Below are positions 16,985 to 24,430 of a stretch of 64,000 nt of DNA, piece by piece. The first letter of the stretch is position 1. Each line of letters starts with the position of its first letter. The position numbers and the translations under genes were made by a program. Source of the stretch: Streptomyces cyanogenus (GTDB taxonomy: Bacteria; Actinomycetota; Actinomycetes; Streptomycetales; Streptomycetaceae). Below the pieces are notes generated by a model, which saw only the letters and a program-made list of their open reading frames with translations, was not told the DNA's origin and searched no databases. The DNA lies in assembly GCF_017526105.1 (NCBI RefSeq), contig NZ_CP071839.1:7974001-8038000 (forward strand), in the 5' to 3' direction.

Positions 16985-17010
16985 GCGGGTATTTACGCAT
17001 GAGTACCCGC
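16985..17010. promoter_or_regulatory. inverted repeat, possible toxin-antitoxin operator
   Basis: GCGGGTA (16985-16991) and TACCCGC (17004-17010) are inverted with a 12-base AT-rich spacer, 17 bp before the antitoxin ATG. Autoregulation by the antitoxin is the usual pattern for such operons. Binding is inferred only. Confidence 0.4.
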
Positions 17011-17027
17011 GCGGTACCGTGTGGGCC

Positions 17028-17267
17028 ATGCCAGCTCTCAACGTGGAGTTCAGCGAACGGGAACTAGAGGACCTGCGGCAGATCGCCAAGGAGCGCGGTA
17101 CGTCGATGAAGGCCCTCGTCCGCGAGGCCGCCGCCGCCGACATCGCCCGGCACCGCGCCCTGCAGGAGGGTGCCGAGGCCTTCCGCCGCTTCTTCGCCGG
17201 CCATGCCGAGGAGTTCGCGGCGGCCTTCCCCGACGACGAGCGTCCCGCCAAGGGCGAGGCCGCCTGA
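17028..17267 (+). CDS. ribbon-helix-helix-like antitoxin
   Basis: A 79-residue protein starting at ATG 17028. The N-terminal half reads PALNVEFSERELEDLRQIAKE followed by GTSMKALVREAAAADIARHR, that is beta-strand, helix, turn, helix, as in ribbon-helix-helix DNA-binding antitoxins. The acidic C-terminal half (FFAGHAEEFAAAFPDDERP) would wrap the partner. Three bases separate it from the downstream Fic-like gene, so the two form one operon. An inverted repeat lies just upstream as a possible operator. The role is inferred from order and fold pattern. Confidence 0.78.
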   Translation: MPALNVEFSERELEDLRQIAKERGTSMKALVREAAAADIARHRALQEGAEAFRRFFAGHAEEFAAAFPDDERPAKGEAA

Positions 17268-17270
17268 GCG

Positions 17271-17651
17271 ATGACCTCCTCCGTCATCCATATCGACGTC
17301 CCGTGGCTGCTCCAGCGGCATGAGGAGGTCCTGCCCGACCAGCCCGCCGTGGACGACTTCTCCGCGCTGGTCGCCGCCGTCGCCCGGCACCGGGTGGACC
17401 CGCCCCGGCTCGGTGTGGACTCCGACGCGGCCTGGCGCGCCGCCGCGCTGCTGCACACCCTCGCCGTGCTCAAGCCGCTGCCCGCGGCCAACGCCCGCTT
17501 CGCCTGCGCCACCGCCGTGGCCTACATGTTCGTCAGCGGCGTCGGCATCGACCCGCCCTACGGCGCCCTCGTCGACCTGGCCCGCGACCTGTTCTCAGGC
17601 AGGACCGACGTGTACGGCGCCGCCGACCGGCTCCGCTCCTGGCAGATCTGA
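17271..17651 (+). CDS. Fic/Doc-family toxin component with degenerate Fic motif
   Basis: A 126-residue helical protein matching the short Doc-type Fic fold in length and order. The Fic loop, normally HPFxxGNxR, here reads KPLPAANAR (residues 68-76). The general-base histidine is replaced by lysine and the first glycine of the anion hole by alanine, while the asparagine and arginine remain. The hydrophobic helix after it (FACATAVAYMFVSG) is as expected. Classic Doc phosphorylates EF-Tu and other Fic proteins AMPylate; neither is likely with this loop unless the lysine substitutes. It pairs with the antitoxin-like gene 3 bp upstream. Confidence 0.78.
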   Translation: MTSSVIHIDVPWLLQRHEEVLPDQPAVDDFSALVAAVARHRVDPPRLGVDSDAAWRAAALLHTLAVLKPLPAANARFACATAVAYMFVSGVGIDPPYGALVDLARDLFSGRTDVYGAADRLRSWQI

Positions 17652-17983
17652 CCCCGCGCGGGCCGTGCCCGCCCCGGCCGGCGGAGGGAAGCCGCCGGGA
17701 CCGCCGGCCGGGGACGGGCCTCCGAGGAGGACCGGCTCCCAGTCCACTACCGGCCGGCCGGCTCCGGGAGCGTGCGCGCCCGGCCGGTGTGTGCGCACGC
17801 TTCACACGGGGCGCATGAGGAATAGGGCCGCATTTCCGCCAAGCCCCGGTCGCGGCCCTGTTTCTGACTTTCTTTCAAAACCGTCCATGTCGCACGTGCG
17901 CCTTGTTGCCCGTGTGGAAGTTGTGCAAGGGTTCAAACGCGGTGAATTTCCGCTCGCACCACGCGCCAAAAGGAATCCGCTCC
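17652..17983. other. intergenic region before second sigma-like/lectin gene
   Basis: No gene seen. The first 170 bp are very GC-rich with CCGGCCGG-type palindromes that may end the toxin operon. The last 130 bp drop in GC (ATTTCCGCC, CTTTCTTTCAAAACC) and should hold the promoter of the gene at 17984, whose ribosome site is AAAAGGAA. Confidence 0.4.
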
Positions 17984-19516
17984 GTGCTCACCCCCCACCC
18001 CCCTCGTCCCGCCTGGCCGCCTTCCGGCGCCGAACCCGGGGAATCCGACGAGTTCCTCGCCGGTCCGCTGCGGGCCGGCTCCGACGCGGAGGCCTCCCGG
18101 TCGGCCGCCCTCCTGATGGCCCGGCACTGGCAGCCGGCCCAGGAGTACGCGGTCATCTGCCTGGCCACCCCCGGCTCCCTCGCCCACATGGTCACCGCCA
18201 CCGCCTTCCACCAGGTCCTCGGCCGGCTGGCGCTCGGCGAACCCGCCGACGCGCTGCGGCCCCGCCTGCTGGTGGCCGTCCGGGACACGGTCCTGAACTG
18301 GTCCGCCACGGACCGGATCACCGCCGTCCTGCCGGGCCTCACCCAACCCGCCGGGGGCCGCGGGATGCGCACCGCGCCGACCCTGATACCGGAGAACCGC
18401 GTCCTTTCCGACCGCTCGTTCCACGCCCTTTCCCGGTTGGAACAGGCATTGTTGTGGCACACCGAGGTCGAGGCGGAGCCGCCTGCCGTGCCCGCCGGAC
18501 TGCTCGGCCTGGACATCCAGAGCGCGACCGCCGCGCTCGACCAGGCCCGGGAGAAATTCCGCGAGGGCCTGGTGCGCGCCCACCGGGAACTCGCGCCCGG
18601 CAAGGAGTGCCGTTACTACAACCGCCTGCTCGACGTGCCGATCCGCCGGGGCGGTGCGCTGCTGCCCGATGTGCAGGACCATCTGGCCGGCTGCGCCTAC
18701 TGCCGGCACGCGGCCGAGCAACTGGGCCACGTCGACGCCGCCCTGGGGGTGCTGCTCGCCGAGGCCGTCCTCGGCTGGGGCGCCCGCCGCTACCTCGACT
18801 CCCGCCCGGGCCGCCGCCAGGATCCCGGCCGCGCCGGCGCCCGGCGGTCCGGCGGACGCCGGCGCGGTGGCGGGCGGCGCCGGGCCGGCGACGGCGGACC
18901 CGGGTGGCCGGCCCGGCTCCTCACCGCCGTGTCCGCGCGCCGCGCGCCGGGCGCCTGGTCGTCCCGGACGCTGCTGCTCGGCGTCGGCGTGGCCTCGGCC
19001 GGGCTGCTCGCGACGGTCCTCGCGGTGAGTGTGTGGCCGGACGGCGGCGACGGCACCGAGCCGGTCGCCACCAGCGCCGTCCCCGGCACGTCGGCTTCGC
19101 CGAGCCCCACGGGCCTGCCCGCCGCCGGCCGGCCCGGTCCGCTGCGCAACGCCGCCGGTCGGTGCCTGGACGTCAAGGGCACACCGGAGGCGGGCGCGAG
19201 TGCCGTGCTCGCCGCGTGCTCCGGCTCGGCCACACAGCGGTGGACGTACGAGACGGACGGGCTGCTGCGCAGTGCCGCCGACACCGGTCTGTGCCTGGAC
19301 TCGCACGCCGACGCCGGGGTGGTGCTCCTCGGCCGCTGCGCCGGCGCCGGGTCGCAACGGGGCGACGACGTGCGCTACGACCTCACTCCCGAGGGCGAGT
19401 TGCTGCCGCGCTGGGACCGGACGCTCGCGCTCGCCGCCGGCGGTGACCAGGCGGGGGCCGACCTCGTCGTCAAGGTCCGGGACGGGTCCGCCGGTCAGCG
19501 GTGGACGGCGGCGTAG
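17984..19516 (+). CDS. membrane fusion protein: sigma-like N-terminus, zinc finger, TM helix, ricin-type lectin (paralogue 2)
   Basis: A 510-residue paralogue of the protein at 5740-7659; the GTG at 17984 follows AAAAGGAA. The order is the same: a sigma region 2-like helical block (about 40-110), a region 4-like block (about 145-203, SRLEQALLWHTEVEAEPPAV then DQAREKFREGLVRAHREL), H233-x3-C237-x2-C240, a basic Gly/Arg linker, a transmembrane helix (about 329-351) and a ricin-type domain (about 375-510) with QRW near both ends. Shared strings include LLWHTEVEAEP versus VLWHVEVEAEP, EAVLGWGA and QWTYETDGLLR versus RWTYETDGLLR. It lacks the long Pro-rich tail of the first copy. Probable role: membrane sensor coupling a glycan signal to a tethered sigma-like domain. 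Confidence 0.78.
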   Translation: MLTPHPPRPAWPPSGAEPGESDEFLAGPLRAGSDAEASRSAALLMARHWQPAQEYAVICLATPGSLAHMVTATAFHQVLGRLALGEPADALRPRLLVAVRDTVLNWSATDRITAVLPGLTQPAGGRGMRTAPTLIPENRVLSDRSFHALSRLEQALLWHTEVEAEPPAVPAGLLGLDIQSATAALDQAREKFREGLVRAHRELAPGKECRYYNRLLDVPIRRGGALLPDVQDHLAGCAYCRHAAEQLGHVDAALGVLLAEAVLGWGARRYLDSRPGRRQDPGRAGARRSGGRRRGGGRRRAGDGGPGWPARLLTAVSARRAPGAWSSRTLLLGVGVASAGLLATVLAVSVWPDGGDGTEPVATSAVPGTSASPSPTGLPAAGRPGPLRNAAGRCLDVKGTPEAGASAVLAACSGSATQRWTYETDGLLRSAADTGLCLDSHADAGVVLLGRCAGAGSQRGDDVRYDLTPEGELLPRWDRTLALAAGGDQAGADLVVKVRDGSAGQRWTAA

Positions 19517-19557
19517 CGGTTTCGTCCGGGGCGGACCGGATCAGGCCGCGGCGTCGC

Positions 19558-20736
19558 TCAGGGAGTCGCGCCGCCGTCGGCTTCCAGGTCCGACCGTGTC
19601 ACCGTGCCCGGCCGGGCGTGGCCCGACAGGGCCAGGGTGAGGTCGAACTCCGCCAGCAGGCAGCGGATGACGTGTTCGACGCCCGCCCGCCCGTCCAGGC
19701 CCAGGCCGTACACGTACGGGCGGCCCAGCAGGACCGCCCGCGCGCCCAGTGCGAGGGCCTTGAAGACGTCGGCGCCGGTACGCACGCCGCTGTCGAACAG
19801 GACCGTCAGCCGGTCGGCGACCGCGTCCGCGACGCGGGGCAGCGCGTCGGCCGCCGCGACCGAGCCGGCGACCTGGCGGCCGCCGTGGTTGGAGACCACC
19901 ACGCCGTCCATGCCGGCGTCCGCGGCGAGCCGGGCGTCGTCCGGGTGCAGCACGCCCTTGAGGACGATCGGCCCGTCCCAGTGGGCCCGCAGGAACGCCA
20001 GGTCGGGCCAGGTGTGCCCGGCGTCCCCGAACAGGCCGAGGAAGTGCAGCACCGCCGCCTTCGGGTCCTCGTGCACCGGCTTGGCGAGGCCGGCCCGGAA
20101 CGCGGGGTCGGTGTAGTAGTTGGCGGTGCCCACGCCGTGCAGGAACGGCAGGTACGCCTGGTCCAGATCGCGGGGCCGCCAGGCCAGCAGCGGGGTGTCC
20201 AGCGTGACGACCAGCACCGAGAAGCCGGCCGCCCGCGCCCGGGCGAGGAAACTCCGGGTCACCTCGCGGTCCTTGCCCCAGTACAGCTGGAACCACCGCT
20301 CGGCGTCCCCCATCGCCTCCGCCACCTGCTCCAGCGGGGTGCTCGACGCCGACGACAGGACGAACGGCACGCCCTGCGCGGCGGCGGCCCGCGCGGCGGC
20401 GGTCTCGGCGTCCGGATGCATGATGGACAGCACCCCGACAGGCGCCAGGGCGAGCGGAGCCGGCAGGGTCCGCCCGAGCACCTCGGTCGTGAGGTCCCGC
20501 TCGTGCACGTCCCGCAGCATGCGCGGCACGATCCGGCGCCGGGCGAGGGCCTCCCGGTTGGCGCGGGCCGTGCCGCCGTCGCCCGCGCTGCCCGCCACAT
20601 AGCCCACCGGGCCCGGACCGAGCCGGTGCTCGGCCAGCTCCTCCAGCCGGGTCAGATCGGTGGGGAGCCGGGGCACCGCCCCGGTCGTCCCGTTCAGGTA
20701 GATCTCGTGCTGGAAGTCCGCCCAGTGCCGTGCCAT
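19558..20736 (-). CDS. FMN-dependent alpha-hydroxy-acid oxidase (lactate 2-monooxygenase-like)
   Basis: A 392-residue TIM-barrel flavoenzyme. Family features are PAPLALAPVGVLSIMHPDAE near the FMN, WFQLYWGKDREV, the lysine in PIVLKGVLHPDDA, and VVSNHGGRQ with the catalytic histidine and substrate-binding arginine, followed by LFDSGVRTGADVFKALALGA and VLLGRPYVYGLG for the FMN phosphate. The size and the insert around GVGTANYYTDPAFR resemble lactate 2-monooxygenase and related oxidases more than glycolate oxidase. It oxidises a 2-hydroxyacid to a 2-oxoacid, or decarboxylates it, using O2. It stands alone, convergent with the lectin gene. Confidence 0.9.
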   Translation of the reverse strand: MARHWADFQHEIYLNGTTGAVPRLPTDLTRLEELAEHRLGPGPVGYVAGSAGDGGTARANREALARRRIVPRMLRDVHERDLTTEVLGRTLPAPLALAPVGVLSIMHPDAETAAARAAAAQGVPFVLSSASSTPLEQVAEAMGDAERWFQLYWGKDREVTRSFLARARAAGFSVLVVTLDTPLLAWRPRDLDQAYLPFLHGVGTANYYTDPAFRAGLAKPVHEDPKAAVLHFLGLFGDAGHTWPDLAFLRAHWDGPIVLKGVLHPDDARLAADAGMDGVVVSNHGGRQVAGSVAAADALPRVADAVADRLTVLFDSGVRTGADVFKALALGARAVLLGRPYVYGLGLDGRAGVEHVIRCLLAEFDLTLALSGHARPGTVTRSDLEADGGATP

Positions 20737-21258
20737 CCGTCAACTCCCGTACGTCGTCGGCCGCCTGCGCACCTGACGATACCGACCGGTACGTCGGAGG
20801 GGACCGTCCCGGACCGGGCCGGCCGGCGCGGCCCGCGGGGACGGCGGCAGGGGGCGCCGGCGGTGCGGCGGGTGGAAGCCGTTGCCTCAGAGGGCAGTTC
20901 GTCCGGGTTTCGGTCCGTCGAGGGAGGAACCGTCCATCGGCGCGCCGGTGATCACTTCATGAACACAAGGAGTCATGAGGGGACTTGTGGCGGCCACAGT
21001 CGGAATGTTTCAGGACGATTAACGAACAGCTGATTTTCGGCCATCCGGCCGCCTCGGCGACGGGGGAACGGCTCTGTTCCGGGGTCACGGCGCTCGAGTT
21101 CCGTGACTTCACGCCACTGCTTCAACACGAAAGGTTACTGAAACCCATGGGTTCGATGTGAGTTTCGCCGGTGGAGTCGGCAGAGTGGCGCTCGCCGCTC
21201 CGGCGCCCGACCGGACCGGAGACGGCACTTCGTCTGATCGAGCGGAAGGATGCACACA
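20737..21258. other. divergent promoter region before protease inhibitor gene
   Basis: About 520 bp without a convincing gene between the divergent oxidase and inhibitor genes. It includes an AT-richer part (20950-21160; ATTAACGAACAGCTGATTTT) and a perfect 12-bp palindrome AACCCATGGGTT at 21142-21153, about 105 bp before the inhibitor start. The palindrome may be an operator; no regulator is assigned. Confidence 0.4.
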
Positions 21259-21693
21259 ATGCGGAACACCGCGCGCTGGGCAGCGGCCCTCGGCCTCACG
21301 GCCGCCGCCGTCTGCGGACCCTTGACCGGGGCCGCCGTCGCTGCACCGGGCGCCGCCCCGTCGTCGCTCTACGCCCCCTCGGCCATGGTGCTCACCACCG
21401 GCCACGGCACCGACGCGGCCACGGCCACACCGGAGCGCGCCGTCACCCTGAACTGCGCCCCCTCGGCCTCGGGCACCCACCCGGCCGCGGCACAGGCCTG
21501 CGCCGAACTGCGCGGCATCGGCGGCGAACTCGACGCCCTGAAGCCGGCCGACGGCGTGATGTGCACCAAGATCTACGACCCCGTCGTCGTCACCGTCCAG
21601 GGTGTCTGGCAGGGCAAGCGCCTCTCCTACGAGCGCACCTTCAGCAACACGTGCATGCGGGATGCCGTCGGCGGCGGCCTCTTCGCGTTCTGA
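21259..21693 (+). CDS. secreted subtilisin inhibitor-family (SSI) protease inhibitor, trypsin type
   Basis: A 144-residue precursor. The start is the ATG at 21259, nine bases from GGAAGG; an ATG at 21250 overlaps the ribosome site. A Sec signal peptide ends near AAVA-AP. The mature part has the SSI signature SLYAPSAMVLTTGHG, ATPERAVTLNCAPSASGTHP and VWQGKRLSYERTFSNTC, ending in FAF. Four cysteines (66, 81, 102, 132) match the two SSI disulphides. The reactive site is CTK-IYDP: P1 is Lys104, where classical SSI has Met, so trypsin-like targets are expected. In Streptomyces such inhibitors restrain extracellular proteases during development. Confidence 0.95.
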   Translation: MRNTARWAAALGLTAAAVCGPLTGAAVAAPGAAPSSLYAPSAMVLTTGHGTDAATATPERAVTLNCAPSASGTHPAAAQACAELRGIGGELDALKPADGVMCTKIYDPVVVTVQGVWQGKRLSYERTFSNTCMRDAVGGGLFAF

Positions 21694-21831
21694 GACCGGG
21701 ATCGCAGGAGTCCTCGTGGACACCGGATCAGGTTCGCAACTGGGGAGTGCGGCCCCTGGAGCGGGGAACCTGTGATCTCGCACCGGGGTCGGACGGGCGG
21801 AGTGGGGCCGCCCGCCGGACCCGGGCACACA

Positions 21832-21875
21832 GCCGCTCCCCGGGCGGTCCGTGGGGGGCCGTCCCGGGGAGCGGC
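21832..21875. terminator. bidirectional terminator between inhibitor gene and CDGSH operon
   Basis: GCCGCTCCCCGGG (21832-21844) pairs perfectly over 13 bp with 21863-21875, with an 18-base loop. It lies between convergent genes ending at 21693 and 21903. The flanking GAAAAACA is a T-run on the minus strand before the hairpin, so the hairpin itself is the main evidence. Confidence 0.7.
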
Positions 21876-21902
21876 GAAAAACAATCTGTTTCAACGGGGT
21901 GC

Positions 21903-22133
21903 TCAGGCCTTGCGCCGGTGACTCGTGTCGCACCAGGGGTAGCGGCGACTGCGCCGGCAGGTACACAGAGCGACACGGAACCGGTCCGAGAAGACCGTGC
22001 TCCCGTCCTCCAGTTCGATCTCCACGGGCCCTTCCACCAGGAGGGGCCCGCGCCGTTGCACGGTGAGCCGGCGGGCGCCGGGCGCCGGGCCGGCGGAGTC
22101 GTTCGGCGCCGCGTCAGCTGGGTCGTTCGGCAC
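21903..22133 (-). CDS. CDGSH-type iron-sulphur protein
   Basis: A 76-residue protein. The C-terminal half carries the CDGSH cluster motif with ligands C57, C59, C68 and H72 (CTCRRSRRYPWCDTSH); CDT replaces the usual CDG. Such domains bind a redox-active [2Fe-2S] cluster with three Cys and one His. The N-terminal 20 residues are disordered-looking, followed by LTVQRRGPLLVEGPVEIEL, the usual leading beta-strand of the bacterial type. It overlaps the upstream methyltransferase gene by 20 bp and is the last gene of a three-gene operon, suggesting electron transfer for the diiron protein encoded first. That link is inferred. Confidence 0.9.
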   Translation of the reverse strand: MPNDPADAAPNDSAGPAPGARRLTVQRRGPLLVEGPVEIELEDGSTVFSDRFRVALCTCRRSRRYPWCDTSHRRKA

Positions 22134-22767
22134 GGATGACCACCAGTTCCTCCCTGTCGTCGGCCGGTGCGAGCAGCCCGCGCCGGCGCAGCCAGTCCTC
22201 CCGGGAGCGCAGCACCGGCCCGAACGGGACCCAGCGGCGCCGCACCACCGCGGCCTTCAAACCGGCGTCCCGCAGCAGCTCCAGGGTGCGGTCCGGACCG
22301 CTCAGCGCCGAGTGCACGATCAGCAGCACGCCCTGGGGGCTCAGCAGCGCCGGCGCGTCCCGGCAGATCCGGTCCAGCAGCAGCCGTCCGTCGCGCCCCG
22401 CGTCCCAGGCGACGGCCCGGCCGCGCGGCCCGCGCCCGGTGTCCGGCGCCGGCACGTAGGGCGGGTTCGCCAGGATGAGGTCGTACGTGCGGCCCCGTAC
22501 GGGTGCGAACAGGTTGCCCCGCCGGATGCGCACCGGCAGCCGGGACAGCCACGCGTTCAGGCGGGCGGTCCACACCGCGCGCCGGGACACGTCCACGGCG
22601 GTCACCTCGGCGCCCCGCCGGGCCGCAGCAAGGGCCAGCGCACCGCTTCCGGTGCCCACGTCCAGTACCCGGGTGCCGGGCGGCGGGGCCACCTCGTCGA
22701 GGGCCTCGGCCAGCAGCTCGGTGTCGTCCTGCGGGGCGTACACGCCCGGAAGCATCACAGCGATCAC
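22114..22767 (-). CDS. HemK2/MTQ2-like N-methyltransferase
   Basis: A 217-residue class I SAM-dependent methyltransferase. Motif I reads VLDVGTGSGALALAAARRG, the acidic post-I residue is in VTAVDVSRRAV, and the NPPY motif (LILANPPYVP) places it with HemK/PrmC-like enzymes that methylate amide or amino nitrogens. It lacks the N-terminal helical domain of PrmC, as the archaeal/eukaryotic HemK2 type does. A protein glutamine is a possible substrate; a small molecule is not excluded. It is the middle gene of the operon with the CDGSH protein and the haem-oxygenase-like protein. Confidence 0.85.
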   Translation of the reverse strand: MIAVMLPGVYAPQDDTELLAEALDEVAPPPGTRVLDVGTGSGALALAAARRGAEVTAVDVSRRAVWTARLNAWLSRLPVRIRRGNLFAPVRGRTYDLILANPPYVPAPDTGRGPRGRAVAWDAGRDGRLLLDRICRDAPALLSPQGVLLIVHSALSGPDRTLELLRDAGLKAAVVRRRWVPFGPVLRSREDWLRRRGLLAPADDREELVVIRAERPS

Positions 22768-22788
22768 ACCGTCCGAATACCCGGGGGC

Positions 22789-23835
22789 TCAGGATGTATG
22801 GGACATCTCCTGTTCCCGTGGTGCCTGTGGGGACGATGCCCGGGGCGCCGGCGGTGTCCGCAGCGAGGACCGTCCCGCGCGCCAGCAGTCGAGCAGCCGC
22901 CGGCCCAGCCGGTCCTCCAGGTACTCGGTCGCGTCGATCCCGAAGACGATGTCCGGCGCCAGCTCCGGCTCCTCGGCGAGCAGTCCGCCGATCACCTCGT
23001 GCCGGACGATCTGCTCGTGCACCGCGTCCGCGGTCACGTGCTCGTCGTAGAAGAACTCCGCCGCCGGTCCGGCGCCGGTGCGGCGCATCGCCTCGGCCAG
23101 CCGGCGCGAGCCGGGCGAGGAGGTGATCTCCACCTCGGCGAAGTGGCCCACCAGCGCTCCGCGCAGTTCGCGGTGCAGGCCGAACAGGGACATCAGGTTC
23201 ACCACGGCGAGCATCTCGGCCGGGGCCGCGTCCAGGTACCGGCCGTACGCCGTGTCCAGGTCCAGGTCCCGCATCAGGTCGGCGAACAGGCGCGCGTGCA
23301 CCCGTTCGGCCCGGCCGCCGCCGAACTCGTCGTACTCCACCGCGGCCATCGCCGCCTTGGCCCGGCCCCACAGCCGCGGCAGCACCCAGGCGTGCGGGTC
23401 GGCCTCCTTCAGGTGGTACAGCGAGCGCACCGCCGCGTACTCCCGCAGCTGCCACAGCTCGCCCTCGGCGGACAGGAAGTGAGACACGCCCGTGCCCTCG
23501 GCCGGTTCCACCAGGAGGGCGGCGAGCGCCTCGTCCAGGCTGTCGTGGACCGGGGTGTCGGCGCGCAGCGCGGACCGGAAGCGCTCCTCCAGCGCGGCCC
23601 GCACGCGCAGCAGCTCCGGGTCCCACTCGGCCTCCGCGGGGACCCCGGCGAAACCTCGGTAGTGCAGCTCATAGCACAGGTACAGGGCGAGCTGGAGGTC
23701 GTCGCCGTACGGGTCGGCGTCCGCGGCGTCCGCGGGGCGGGGGAGCGGGCCCGTGCCGCGCAGGTGGGCCGTGACCGCGGCGGAGAGCGGGCCGCGGGAC
23801 GGGGGCAGCAGGGGGTGTCGCAGATCGTCGTTCAT
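22789..23835 (-). CDS. iron-containing redox enzyme family (haem-oxygenase-like diiron) protein
   Basis: A 348-residue helical protein of the haem-oxygenase-like diiron oxidase/oxygenase (HDO) type. Candidate metal ligands sit in AVEYDEFGGGRAERVHARLF and FYDEHVTADAVHEQIVRHEV, the paired E/H/D helices of that fold. Characterised relatives (UndA, SznF, BesC) oxidise fatty acids, arginines or amino acids with O2, so the reaction cannot be deduced from the fold. Gene order is HDO, 21-bp gap, HemK-like methyltransferase, 20-bp overlap, CDGSH protein. I recall this trio together in other actinomycetes but know no function for it. Confidence 0.85.
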   Translation of the reverse strand: MNDDLRHPLLPPSRGPLSAAVTAHLRGTGPLPRPADAADADPYGDDLQLALYLCYELHYRGFAGVPAEAEWDPELLRVRAALEERFRSALRADTPVHDSLDEALAALLVEPAEGTGVSHFLSAEGELWQLREYAAVRSLYHLKEADPHAWVLPRLWGRAKAAMAAVEYDEFGGGRAERVHARLFADLMRDLDLDTAYGRYLDAAPAEMLAVVNLMSLFGLHRELRGALVGHFAEVEITSSPGSRRLAEAMRRTGAGPAAEFFYDEHVTADAVHEQIVRHEVIGGLLAEEPELAPDIVFGIDATEYLEDRLGRRLLDCWRAGRSSLRTPPAPRASSPQAPREQEMSHTS

Positions 23836-23982
23836 GCGGCTCGGGTACCCGGCCCGGGGGAAAGCACCAGGAGGACCGGGGCGCCGGCGACGAGGGCGGC
23901 GCCCGCCGGGTGACCAGCGGGATGCAGGGCGCGCCCGCGTACCGGCACCCCGGCTGCCCGGTGGGCGCGCCGCCCGGCCGGC

Positions 23983-24159
23983 TCAGTCGCCGTTCGCCTG
24001 CTCCTGCGCCCCGGTGTTCGGGGTGATGGCGTCCCCGGCCTCGCCCGGGGCGCCCTTGTCCTCGTCCCGCTTCTCGGCCTCCTCGACCTCCCGGAGCACC
24101 TCCTCCAGGGCCGACTCCGGCCGGTCCTCGTGATCATCGCGGCCGTTCCCGCCAGGCAT
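23983..24159 (-). CDS. small acidic hydrophilic protein, unknown function
   Basis: A 58-residue protein starting at ATG 24159 behind AAGGAGACGTC, a strong ribosome site that makes the gene credible. The sequence is charged and probably disordered, with a likely helix in SALEEVLREVEEAEKRDEDK and an Asn/Gln/Gly-rich tail. There are no cysteines and no membrane segment. A SigB-like promoter candidate lies upstream (24200-24223), so a stress role is possible. I do not recognise a family. Confidence 0.65.
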   Translation of the reverse strand: MPGGNGRDDHEDRPESALEEVLREVEEAEKRDEDKGAPGEAGDAITPNTGAQEQANGD

Positions 24160-24199
24160 GACGTCTCCTTCCGTCGGACGAGGTGATCTCCCCTGCGAG

Positions 24200-24223
24200 T
24201 TACCCGGCGGGGCCGTCCCAAGC
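24200..24223 (-). promoter_or_regulatory. SigB-like promoter candidate for small acidic protein gene
   Basis: On the minus strand GCTT, 14 bases, then GGGTAA resembles the Streptomyces SigB consensus (GNNT, N14-16, GGGTAY), with one mismatch at the last position. It lies about 40 bp before the start at 24159. Confidence 0.35.
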
Positions 24224-24341
24224 GTCCCCAGGACAGGCACCCCCCCCCGCCGGTGGGGGAGGGATCTGTGACCTCCCGAGCGAAACGGCAACGTTTCTTT
24301 ACGGCGGGCAGGTGCACGGTCGGTGCTTCGCCGTGCGCGGT

Positions 24342-24367
24342 GTTTCAGTGTGTGGCGCCCTGGATAC
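24342..24367 (+). promoter_or_regulatory. SigB-like promoter candidate for SDR operon
   Basis: GTTT at 24342-24345, 16 bases, then GGATAC at 24362-24367 resembles the SigB consensus with one mismatch. It lies 63 bp before the ATG at 24431. An inverted repeat GAAACG-GCAA-CGTTTC sits upstream at 24282-24297. Confidence 0.38.
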
Positions 24368-24430
24368 ACCGCGAAGATTCGGCCCCGGAGCTCGCGAACT
24401 CGTGCACGCCGTCGCAGTGAGGTCGTCACC

